A DNA stretch of 64,000 nucleotides, from positions 14,322,001-14,386,000 of the forward strand of contig NC_079883.1 in NCBI RefSeq assembly GCF_029227915.1, in the 5' to 3' direction. The notes below the pieces were generated by a model. That model made no database searches and was not told the origin of the DNA. It worked only from the letters and a program-made list of their open reading frames with translations. Numbering within the stretch: position 1 is the first letter of the stretch; every line of letters starts with the position of its first letter. This DNA is from Hydractinia symbiolongicarpus. Its lineage: Eukaryota > Cnidaria > Hydrozoa > Anthoathecata > Hydractiniidae. Position numbers and translations under genes: made by a program. Shown here in pieces: positions 21,637-32,659 of this stretch.

Positions 21637-24006
21637 TTCCCCAAACTCAAGTGTAGTTATAACACGAAACAAGAGAAATATACTTTTAATAATATCTGTC
21701 ATTGTTGTTGTTTGCTTCTGTGTTGTTGCTTCAGAACCATAGCAATTAAGGTGCTGAGTAGCCACTATAAATAATATATATCAAGGAAATTTATCAGAAA
21801 CCTAATCATAAATAAATAGTCAGGCCATTGATTTATATATTTATGATTACTAGCTTTCTAGTACTTATTAAGGATACTATGTCTTAGAGTATGGCTTTTA
21901 TAACAGATTCTATATAAGAAATTCTTTTAATGTGAAATCTTGGGAAGGAAAAGAGCTTTTTAAAAAATAAAAAAGACTGGTTAACCAACTTTTTAATCTC
22001 TATAATAGTATAACATCAAACTTGGGTTCCCTTTAAGTATAAATCAATTCTAGATTTATTTAATTGATACCCCAAAAGTCACTCACCACAAAACGCATAT
22101 TTTGCAATTCAATATTACGAATGGGTGGGGTTTATTGTCAAATTTTCTTAGCACACTAATTTAGGTTGACTATTGATAAGCTAAGCTAGCTGTTGCCTGA
22201 TTGGAGATGCTTAAAACTACTTCAATTTTTTTTTCCAAAAAAATTTTATGCTGATTTCACAGTCGCTCACATAAAAGCTAGTTAGTGAGTTTGTTGGGAG
22301 AAAATATTTTTCCTAATTGGGGTAAGAATTTTACAGATTTTATATCATTAGAAAGCTCAGGATGTTCTTTAGTAATGTGATATGATGATGATCGCTTAGC
22401 GTGAAACTCATGTACTCATGAGACTTATGTACATATTTTAAGTTTTATTTTATAAATAAAAGAATGATTATTAGCTTTACAGTTTTCGTATTGAGCACTC
22501 TTTCAATAGCTTTCCTTTTCAAGATAGTGTAATAAACATTTTTTTTCGATTTTTTGCTATTAGCTAAAAATACTTAGCAGTCCTATTCGGTGATTCGGTT
22601 TTACGTCATAACAATTTCTTTGGAGGTAAAAAGTTTCCGTATTTTAGGTAAAGAGAGTGCAGAGCTAGGCAGATTTTGGAGTTTTAAGAACAATGTTAGA
22701 AAGTTTGAGCTAAGATAATTTTTTGGAGCAAAATCCAGATAGCTAAGTATCATTTCCAGACAGATTTTTATTGTGATTATCTTTCGTTAGCTAATTATTC
22801 TTCCACTTTCACATTTTTTACCATTCTTCTCCCTACGAACTAGGTTTGTTTTCACCCAGCGAAAATTTAAAAATAGTGGATGTAGCACAAATGCGACTCG
22901 TCAATTAAGCCAAATGTCAATCATCACTACGGCAACAAAGCTGAATCGCCGAATTCTAAATATAGACCATTTTTTGTGTATGAGGTAGTTGGTTCGATTT
23001 CATGTTGAGAACAATGAGTATGTGTACACTTTTGTGAAAGTAAAAAAAGCAGGACTAACAACGGGTAAAATGGCTGTTAATAAAAATTAAAGAGATTTTG
23101 GGTGTAACGTGTGTAAGATATAAGAGGAACTGGAATTAAATTTTAACTAACTATATTCTTTTCTAATTCTTCTTTAAAAAATTACTAATTTCAAGCAAAT
23201 ATTTTCTTTCTTGGAATACTGCTGTCTATTGTTTATATCTTCTACCTACAGAAATGCTTGCAAAACTGCAAACTGTTTAGCTAGTAGCTAACTTTAAACA
23301 TTTGGTAAATTATCATTAATAACGTATATACTATAAAATTCAGTGCAACTCATAGTTTCACTTCAATGAAACACTATTTTATAGATATTATCAGCAAATT
23401 GCTAAGAAAGCTAGTTACAGTAAAATAGGTTTGGCATATTTCAAAATTGGCAAAAAAAACTCTCATCACATCTCAGGCGCCATTATGCTTATAAGCTGAA
23501 GCACAATGATGGAGAGATATAGAGAGCATTATGGGTGGTGTATGCGGGCGCTCACATGGTCTTGTGTCTTCTGTTCTCTCAGTCGTCCCGTGCCGTTGTC
23601 TTTCTTTTTGAATACAAAAGTTCAAGTCTAGCGAGGTAGGTACTGCTGATGTTGTTGCGAACTAGAACAAGAATAAAGTTTATAATCCTAATTTTAATTT
23701 TTTAACTATTTTTAACATCCAAAAAGTTAAAAAACGATATATGTAGCCAGCTATAGATACAGGTACAGGCTCTGTTGTTATTTAGTATATATTGCCCGTT
23801 TTCTAGGGTTTTGTAAAAGTAAACCAGTCTTGGTAGAAGTAGATTTTTGTGGATTCAAAATCTTTACCCTTCTCTAAAACCTTTTTTTTTTGGCTCTGAT
23901 AGTGCATATCTCTATAATAATTGTCAAATTTTACTTCTGTTTCACGTCATATTTTAACTTACCTTTATCTTTATTGTCTTATTGTGCTTTAAGGACAGTC
24001 ATTAAA
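21637..24006. other. Non-coding region and leader of the first RRM gene
   Basis: No coding signal. Around 23500-23640 the sequence turns GC-richer and CT-rich, with a donor-like GAG|GTAGGT at about 23633. An acceptor-like CTTTAAG lies 13 bases before the ATG at 24007. These could bound a 5'UTR intron of the RRM gene, or the acceptor could serve trans-splicing. Confidence 0.4.
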
Positions 24007-25314
24007 ATGGGTGACAGATACACAGGAACCAGTGTGTATGTTGGAGCATTAAGTCCTTATACAAATGAAGATGACTTATACAATTTGTTTAAACCATTTG
24101 GCAACATTAGTAACGGTAAGTACCAATGTAGCCAACCTACTGTTTTATCTGAGAATGTAGTTGGTTAACCCTATTTAAACTTAGTTGCTTTTTTAAAAAA
24201 GAAATAAATACTGGCTGCAAACTAAAAGAATACAAAAAATGAGAAGTTAGAAGGCTAAATTAAATGATCTGTATTCATTGAAGTAGGGGATTTTAGAACT
24301 AATAATTTACTCTTAAATATAGAGCAACCCTACCAACCCGCTAGTTTTTAACCGTCCTTTTTTACTGGAAACCCTGTCCTATTTTTCTAACTATGCAATC
24401 TGTTAAATTTTCTAATTGATGTACAAGTCATCAAAGGAAAAACAAACTATTAACAAGAACATATCATGCATTTTGTGTTTTAGATTACTGGTATTTTATT
24501 ACAATATATGGTTTTTTGTAGTTGCTGTTATAACTGACAGGGAAACTGGTGAACCTAAAGGATTTGCTTTTGTAAACTTTGAAAATGAACAAGATGCACA
24601 AGATGCTGTGGCTGGTGCCAATGGTGAGGTAAGTTGTGGCAAAATTATTATTTACATAAATATGCCTGAAACGTTATTTCTTGTATTTGTCCCAGTATCA
24701 AAGCAAACAACAATATGCAATATTAGATACTTTGTATTTAGGAAATCAGAGGAAATCAAATAACTGTGGAGATTTCTAAACCAAAACGATTTAGCTCCAG
24801 AGGAGGTGGTGGTGACCGTGGATTTAGAGGAAGTCGTGGCTATCGAGGTGGTGGTGGAGATCGTTATGGTGGTGGTGGTGACAGATATGGTGGTGGTAGA
24901 GAAAGGTATAATAATGATGGTGGTGATCGTTATGGTGGTGGTGGCAGAGGCGATCGTTATGGTGGAGGGGGAGATCGTTATGGTGGAGGAGGAGATCGTT
25001 ATGGTGGTGGAAGTGATCGCTATAGTGGTGGTGATCGTTATGGTGGTGGTGGTGATAGGTATAGCAGCAGAGGTGATCGTTATGGTAGTAGTAGTGACAG
25101 GCATGGTGGTGGTGGTGGTAGGGATAGATACAATGAAGGCAGTGACAGATATGGTGGTGGGGACAGATATGGTGGTGAAGGTGAACGGTATAGTGGCGGG
25201 GGAGGTGATCGGTATGGTGGAGGCAGTGATCGTTTTGGAGGTGGAAGAGGTAGAGGTTATGGTGGCAGAGGAGGTTCACGAGGTGGACGTGGAAACTTTG
25301 GAAGCAGATATTAA
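24007..25314 (+). CDS. RRM protein with long Arg/Gly/Tyr-rich tail
   Basis: Three exons, 24007-24115, 24522-24628 and 24742-25314, join in frame (262 residues). One RRM covers about residues 8-86: RNP2 VYVGAL and RNP1 KGFAFVNF with the aromatics that stack on RNA, ending [12 protein letters not shown]. The remaining about 170 residues are GDRYGGGG-type repeats, an RGG/RG-Y low-complexity tail of the kind that drives condensation and RNA contact in hnRNP, CIRBP and FET proteins. The closest architecture by eye is CIRBP/glycine-rich RNA-binding protein with a lengthened tail. The 107-base middle exon and the intron phases match the gene at 32660-35235, so the two are paralogues. A piggyBac-like MITE starts 35 bases after the stop. 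Confidence 0.92.
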
Positions 25315-25349
25315 AGGTACTTCATTTGTTTTTATTTTTTAACATTTAA

Positions 25350-25729
25350 CCCTTTCATTACGTGTTTCACACACAGCAGGTTATGGGAATTACCAATTTT
25401 TTAATGTTTCTTTTTCTGTTTCAAAGGAAAATGGTAATATCTACACAAAATTAGTCTGGTTGAAAATGGCATTCAGGTTTAACAAAATTTAAGTAAACAT
25501 AGACAAGTTTTTGTTATTGACTCCTTAAAAACAGCAATGATATTGACACGGTAAAATTGGCTGGAAACTGACTTGTTACAATTATGAACACCCTCGAATG
25601 TCACTTAACCTTTCAAGAAACGAAAAACGGATCTAGAGATTGAAACCAACATACACTTTTGTAGCTTTTTCTGGGGAAACAGTAAAAAAAATTTAGTAAA
25701 TTAGTGTCAAAGGCTCAGTAATGAAAGGG
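25350..25729. mobile_element. piggyBac-like MITE with TTAA target duplication
   Basis: TTAA at 25346-25349 and 25730-25733 flanks a 380-bp element whose ends are inverted: CCCTTTCATTAC at the left and GTAATGAAAGGG at the right. TTAA duplication and a CCC start are piggyBac hallmarks. No transposase frame inside. It lies in what is probably the 3' UTR or 3' UTR intron of the RRM gene. Confidence 0.85.
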
Positions 25730-25733
25730 TTAA

Positions 25734-28602
25734 TTTTTAGTTAACTAGCTTCAATAATCAATGTTATGTCTCAACATCGTGTAAATGCCATATTTACAAT
25801 CCTCAGTATATACAATGGAAATGCACTAACAACAATATGCAGTAACCTAACTTTCTTTATTATCGAAGGATACAACCTGTTAACAGCTGCCAGTGATAAA
25901 AGATTGTGTAAATAATATGCATTCAGCAATACAACAGATCAAAACGTATCACGCAAAATGCAGATGACATGTCAATCAGTTAATGGAAAACGGAATAAAC
26001 AATACGGACTCTCTTTTATCATGTTATGCTCTTGATTAAATTGTATGAGTGGGCTCAAGTCAGTTTTATATAATACATGTAAATATTCTTAAAAGTTATT
26101 GTTATCCTACCATTCCATTGCACTGCAATTTACTGAAAATTCTGTGATGAATGATTTAATACAACTTGCAAACCCAGACGTAATGTTACCAATGTCAGAG
26201 TGCTATATATTGCAATCGCAAAGTATATTACAATCATGTAAGTTTGATAGTGTGTTGCATGTTTTTATTGAGCTAATAATTAAATCAGTTACATACATGC
26301 CAATCTCTTTCACTTTACTACAATAATAACACCAGTTGTCAATCAAAGTGGATGTACGCCAAGAAAACTAACTATATTGACACACCGAAGCAATCTCACA
26401 TTGACGCAAATCAGCATTAGGATCAATTTCAAAAGTTCAAGGTTATGTAGCAAACGCACATCACACGGTATTGTTCCTTTTTACACAGTCCTCATTTATA
26501 TTGACACAGATTGCATGCATTTGTAGAAAGTCAACATGATTTGAAAAACTAAAAGTGGTGTTATTTTTCAAATTTTTACCTTTTTGTGCATCCAGTTCAT
26601 TATAAATTGAACTGCTCTGATGTATCAATGATGTAACAAGTTAAAAAACAACCAACAAAAAATTGGATTTAACCACAAAACAAATGTCAACTTACACCAA
26701 CTTTTTTGTGTTCATTCTATTATTGATTTTTGCAAAAATACACTATTCAGTATATTATCAACACACAAATTAATATATATATTTCAAGTTAGTCATCAAT
26801 CTTTACTATGTCAACAATGTTTTCCAAATTATCAATTCTGCATTTCAACGGCCCAAAATGAGTAATATGTATTTTGTTTGAAACAGAGAATTGTTCATGA
26901 GATCTGTATCAGTTGGTGTAACAATTCTTTAGATTTTTCAACGGTTACTTTGATTCTACTTTCTACTTCTTTTTTTTTAGGGAAAACTGCAAGTGTTAAC
27001 GAAGACAATGCTCTGCATCATTTAAAATAAGGATGGTATGAATTATAACTTACATTATATCCTGTGTTGGCTCGGTGATGGGAGCAAACACCCAATTTTT
27101 GTTACGTTGAGAGCTTGCCTTATAATTTTTTTGGTGGCATTGCTATTTCACTCTTGCCCTGTTAATTTATGACTGGATGGTTTTATGGCTTGTTGCGTTT
27201 TGCGTGAATTTAATTTTAGAAACTGCAAAAAAAATTTCCACATGCTTGTATGGATACAGTATGGGGGCTGGTTCTGTTTTCCAAGCTAAAATCAGCCATC
27301 TGGTAATCTCGGTTTCCTCACTAATGCTTATAAAAATCAACAACCTGTAATATGGAAAGTCAACCCGTTAACTAGTATCTTGCTTTTTTCCACCAAGATC
27401 CTAGCAAGGCAGACTGAATTTTCTCGATGTAATAGCTCCCAGCTGTCCTTAGTGCTGTTTAATCTTTTTAAATACGTGTTGAGTGTTGAATTCTATTTCA
27501 ATTTTCGATTTAGTTATACAAAGAGTATTTCTCAACAACACGAATTATGGTCAGGTTTACCACACCCAGCAAAAAAGTAGTATATTTTTTATTCTTGGCA
27601 ACTCAAATTAGGCAAAATCTGCGTTTTGTGTTGTTTTTGCTTTATTTTTAGAACATTTGGTGGTTTGTTGAAAAGCAGTAAATAGAAGACCGGGTCTAGG
27701 CTGCTTGTGATATTGATTGTGGCACCATCATGAGGAAATGTAAAATTTAAAGGGTGGCCATATATAAAGTAAGGCTTGGCATTGTTAGATGCGATAGAAT
27801 CTGCACGTTCACGTGAGGACAAAGCTGGAGCTCAATTCCGGGGTCGATATCCGTGTGAGTTGAGATGTACTTATACTGATCGATGTGTTAATGAGAAAAC
27901 AACATTAATGGAAATAATGCGTCTTTTTTGATTTCGCACCAAACATTGTTTATGTACGAGAAAAAAGAAAACCCCGAGAAGTTTAAAGTTTTGAATTTGA
28001 TATTCTGTATAAGAAACAGTGTACATTGATGGTTTTCTTCTCTAAACCTGTTCTTGCAGCAAATAAGATACCGCCAACCAAGGCAAAATCTTTAACATAT
28101 ATTAAAAATACAATCGTATAAAAAATCCCCGCGGGAATTTCGAGTTCTTCTTGTGCGTGGGGTAAAAGTACAAGTCAAAATACAAACGATAGAAAGTTTA
28201 AACACGTTTGGTATTTAAGAACGTGCTTAAAAGTCACAAGAAGTTAACGCTTTTAACTTTTTTGCGATGTTTGTTTAAAAGCTGTGCAGTTATAGCTGTT
28301 TCACTTTACAGCAATTTATTGTTAAAAATGTGATTTGAAGGGTGAAGTTTTTCTGCATTACATTCGGGATTTTGTTTTAACAGTCTTCCTCTTTCACCGA
28401 AATTTGAAGTGATAACGTAACGTCAAGACTTTTAGTCCGACCTAGCCCTACGCCGGCTTCTTAGTATTCTTAAAATTTGGAAAGAGTGAAGCAAATTACG
28501 TTACGAATTTGATCACAATGTTATAACTTTTTTTAATTATTTATTACTTTCGAAAGACAGTTTAAGCGCGCTATATTGATTACACTCTAATTTTTTAGGA
28601 AC
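25734..28602. other. Non-coding region downstream of the first RRM gene
   Basis: No recognisable coding sequence. A polypyrimidine tract ending TTTTTTTTTAG at about 26980 could be the acceptor of a 3'UTR exon of the RRM gene (donor-like GTACTT begins at 25317). The minus frame at 27589-27822 has no known domain. Confidence 0.35.
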
Positions 28603-28803
28603 TGTATGTTCGTACGGACTTTGATATGGTGCGTACGTATATGTTCAACCGCTATTCGTACGTAAGTGCGTATTAATAGTGCGTAGCGCTATTCATACGT
28701 AATATATGACATTTACGCGGGAAAAAAGAATCCTAACCCTAAAGCACTACGTACGAATAGCGGATGAACATATACATGCGCAAAAGTGCGTACGAATATA
28801 CAC
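28603..28803. repeat. Long imperfect palindrome, MITE-like
   Basis: Arms 28603-28669 and 28744-28803 are reverse complements with few differences, apart from a short gap; both carry TATATGTTCA, CCGCTATTCGTACG and CGTACG cores. The loop is about 75 bases. No coding content. A fold-back element is likely; no clear target duplication was seen. Confidence 0.75.
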
Positions 28804-31404
28804 TACGAATTTTTTAAAGCGATAAAATATATTTGGTTGGGTTAGTATAATTACTTAATGCTTAAATTTCCGTTCTATCAACGTTCAAGATACTCTTTTC
28901 GTTATGCCTAGTTTTACTTATCGGCTTTCTTATTATAACCCCTTCTTATTATAATCGTCTTCTGAAGTTCGTCGTGTCTAAGGTGGGGCACAAGGTCTTT
29001 TCCTTCCTGTCAGTTTTCCCCCAACAACTGACAAACTTGATAAGGAAAGATTTTTTGAAAAGCTATTTAGCCAGCTAGCTATAACTAGTTTACATTGTTT
29101 ACAATAGTTATTTCAGCAAGTTTCGTCAGCATAAGTCTTATAACGTTTTTAGTATGTATAAATCCTGACCCAATGTCGCAGGTATAAAAACATTTAAAGC
29201 AATAGTTAAAACCTTTAAAAAAGTTTAGCAATTTGTTTGGTTAACGCCTGGCGAACGACATGCGAATAGGATTTGGTCTTTCTCTTATGTCTGGGCGCTT
29301 GATTTGGGTTTTTTTTCAGTCACCGTATTTCACGATTACGCCCCTTATCTTTAAAGTCGATATTCCACTAGACGAATTGTTTCCACAAACATCTAATTTT
29401 AAAGTCTGATCGCCTGCGTTTTTTTACTGCTTAGGGCTATTTAAACTTATGACCCACGCCTCGCCCGCTATCACAGTAAGTTGGTTTGTTTAAGCCTGCA
29501 TCTCACGCGCTACATGAACCATTTTGCAAGTTGCAAGGTAATGCCTATTTGTTTACAATGACGGAACAATATTGTAGTTCTGTACAAAACAAGCTACTGA
29601 CTAACTCGAATGGTAAAATTACAGAGAACAAGTTAGCCGGAATCGGCTTTTCATTTAATTTAAACACGGTTTGATTTAAAAATGTTGCGTCATATTATTT
29701 CATCATAATTTTGCTGCAAAGTGAAACGGCCTTTAGGAAGTTGTCTGTAATATACATTATATACACCATTTACTTATTTCGTGGATTATTGTTATCATTT
29801 GCAAAAGTCATGTAAAATAACTTTTTTTGACTTGTCATAATACAACAAACGATTCGACACAAAATAAATCATTTGTTAAGTAAACAATTACACAGAATGA
29901 ACTTTTTAATCTTGTTTTTTAACGTTGTTCAACTAGATTGGATGTTTTTTCGTTCGTGTGTTTCGTCGCTTGTAAAAAATATGGCTAAAAACCTTGCACG
30001 CAAAGAACATACATAAGATCTTTTCATCAATATATTATGTTGTCAATGAAAATGCCAGTTGCTTTTAGGGTGAACTCGTGTTTTTTATGTTGTCAATTCA
30101 TATTTGTTTTGCGACGGTAAGGTTTAATTCCAAAAAATAATTATTTGTTGAGATAAAATAAGAGATTTTGAAAACTAATCAACACACAAGAAATGATGGA
30201 AAACGTTTGGTTTATATACAGCTTCAGCGAAAATTTACCGACATATTTTAAGAATTTTTGTTTATATCCGACAAGAATCGGAAAGCTGTGTTGTACTTTG
30301 ATAACTAATCATATACTGTACTTTAGCTAAAGTTTCTTAAAAAAACCTGTGTACCACCAAGGCTTAAAACGCTAAAGGCTTAGTTGGATTTGCTATTTTA
30401 ACTATTATTAAATAGTTATCCAAAATTGTAATTCTTTAAGACCTTTGCTGAAAACGCTGTCAAATGGACAAAAAAGATTTGAAGTTGCATTAGGCTATTG
30501 GAAAACAAGCTTTAGTGAGTATACCGTTTTTAATTACGCGAACGTAATAATCCTGATTTGTTATTCGACCCATTTGAGTCTATATTCACGTTGTATTTCA
30601 GTTATATTGAGCAACGACACAAATATAACGTGTTATGTATTTTGAATATAATAGTACAGCGTACACGTCCATTCACGACTGAGAGTCATAGGGAAAAACT
30701 TCGCCACTGATTTTTTTCGTCGCAGCTTCAGCAACAATTCTAAAATATTAATGAAAAACCTATACTATACGAATTGATAACTCGCAAAATATAAAGATTT
30801 AATGAATCTGAAACACCCAGGGTAAAACCAAAACAAAATCGTTTACTGATTTCACTTTGCCATTAAATTTCTCTTGGAAAAAAGATTTTCGGTTTTAGCA
30901 GGGTTTCTTTTTACAAAAACAGTATATTTCTGGACTACGGCTTAATAAATTTTATATAGAAAAAGTGCACTCAACTCACATGGAGAGTGTCTGCAAGAAG
31001 AAAGCCTATTTAACACACACAGGTCGTCACCTCTAGATTGAAATACCTCTGGATCGGCTGACCTAGAAAAACCAAGCCATTAAAAATACATGTATTGCAA
31101 AATGAGAAACAGAAGTGTAGACTAAAAATTTTACAGTAACTTACATAAGTGTTGCTAAAGCCATGAACAACTGGTCGTCATGCAACATTAAAAAGAGGTT
31201 GTCAAACAGCTGGCATTTATTGCAATGTTATTATTCCTTTCTGTCTATCAATACTTTCATTACTACATCACAGCCATGCAAATGATGAGTTAACTCAACA
31301 TGAAGCATGACCGGACTCTAGATTTAAGCATGATGCATTGACGAAAGGACTGCTAAGTAAATTTACAGGTGGTAGGCCAAAAAAACTACGCTGAACAAGC
31401 TTAC
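28804..31404. other. Long non-coding stretch
   Basis: No coding region of more than about 65 codons and none with a domain. It may contain distal 3' UTR exons of the minus-strand RRM gene, but I see no decisive splice pair except the one at 31405-31462. Confidence 0.35.
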
Positions 31405-31462
31405 CTGAATAGTGCTTTTATTTGAAAACCAATCTTCTTTTAAACTTGAGTTGGTCTGTAAA
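31405..31462 (-). other. Possible non-coding 3' UTR exon of the CIRBP-like gene
   Basis: On the minus strand a 58-base block is bounded by a good acceptor (TTTTTATTTAG) and a good donor (CAG|GTAAGC). It lies about 1.2 kb downstream of the stop codon at 32660, which is itself followed after 6 bases by a strong donor (GTGAGT at 32653). No open frame is conserved. This is inferred from splice signals only. Confidence 0.4.
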
Positions 31463-32659
31463 CTAAATAAAAACAGAGTGTAAGAGGTATTTACTTAAAA
31501 AAAAAATCTATAAGAGGCAGTAACTTTCCTACGATGATTAAGCTGTAAAACATTTTTGATCATTTCTGGTAGTGTACACAATATCACAAAATTATTACAT
31601 TACTTGATGTGGTCTTGTAAAACATTGCAACAACTTTCTCCTCACGTCATATTTCATTATTTTCTTTTGTAGATTTCTAAATACTTTTACCTGCTACGCA
31701 TTTTGCCGCAGAAAAAAAATATCACATTTGGTAACAATCTTTTTTAAAATAAAATACAAAATCATATTCGACAGGTTCGTAAAGCTCTTCCCTCAATATT
31801 ACTGCCAAATATTAAACAGTCCCCTGATGGAACAAAGATGCGGAAATTTGGAAGATGTTATAAATTATGTACAATACTCAATTACTCTGGACATTGAAGT
31901 GGATTTCAGTAATTATTAACAGAGTTTAAAAAACTTCACATTGCAGGAAAAGTCTAATTATTAGTAAAAAGACAATAATATTTGCTGTTATTTAACTGCC
32001 ATAACCCCAAAATCAATAATTCAAAGAAAAAAATTTGAAAAACTTTTTATCTGCAAAAGAGGTGTCATTATTAACATAAAAAATAGTTAAAATGTCTTGA
32101 ATCCATTCATAGCCAGGTTAATGCATCATTTCAAGAGTACTGTTCGGACATAACGGTTTTATGTTGTACTTTGCTGATCGAAGAATATGTGCATTGTTTT
32201 CGTGTTATTGATAAGTTTGATGAGGATTCTGACAAAGAAAAGCATTATCACAATTGAATTTTTTTGCATTTGAATTAAATTGTCATTAGGCATATTCTTT
32301 CAATATTAAATAAAATGCATACAGCAGTTCTGGTTATCACATGGTGTCCTGCTCCGTACATGCCTTACCGTAATTCTCAGGTTTCACTAAAATTTCTTAG
32401 TAAATTCATGCTTCTATTTTCTATTGGACAAGTTCCTGCTTTTCACTTATAACAGTGCAACATAACTTTCCTTCTATTCAAAATTTATGACAGATAGTGA
32501 TAATATAATTAACGATATACTCCTTTGTTTTTAGAGTAATGTTCCACTGGACAAGATAAATTAGGACACCATGATTATAATAACATGTACTCACTATTGC
32601 AAATTATTGTGGTAACAAATTAGATTGCACTGAACTAGAAACAGTTTACTCACTTGATT

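Noticed and set aside
24652-25342. Open frames on other frames and strand over the Gly-rich exon (Val/Met-rich, His-rich, Thr/Ile-rich proteins)
   Set aside because: They are by-products of the GGT/GAT repeat; the RRM-joined frame is the real one. The same applies to 32650-32940.
27589-27822. 77-codon minus-strand frame
   Set aside because: Sequence looks protein-like in part but has no family resemblance, no neighbouring exons and no promoter context.
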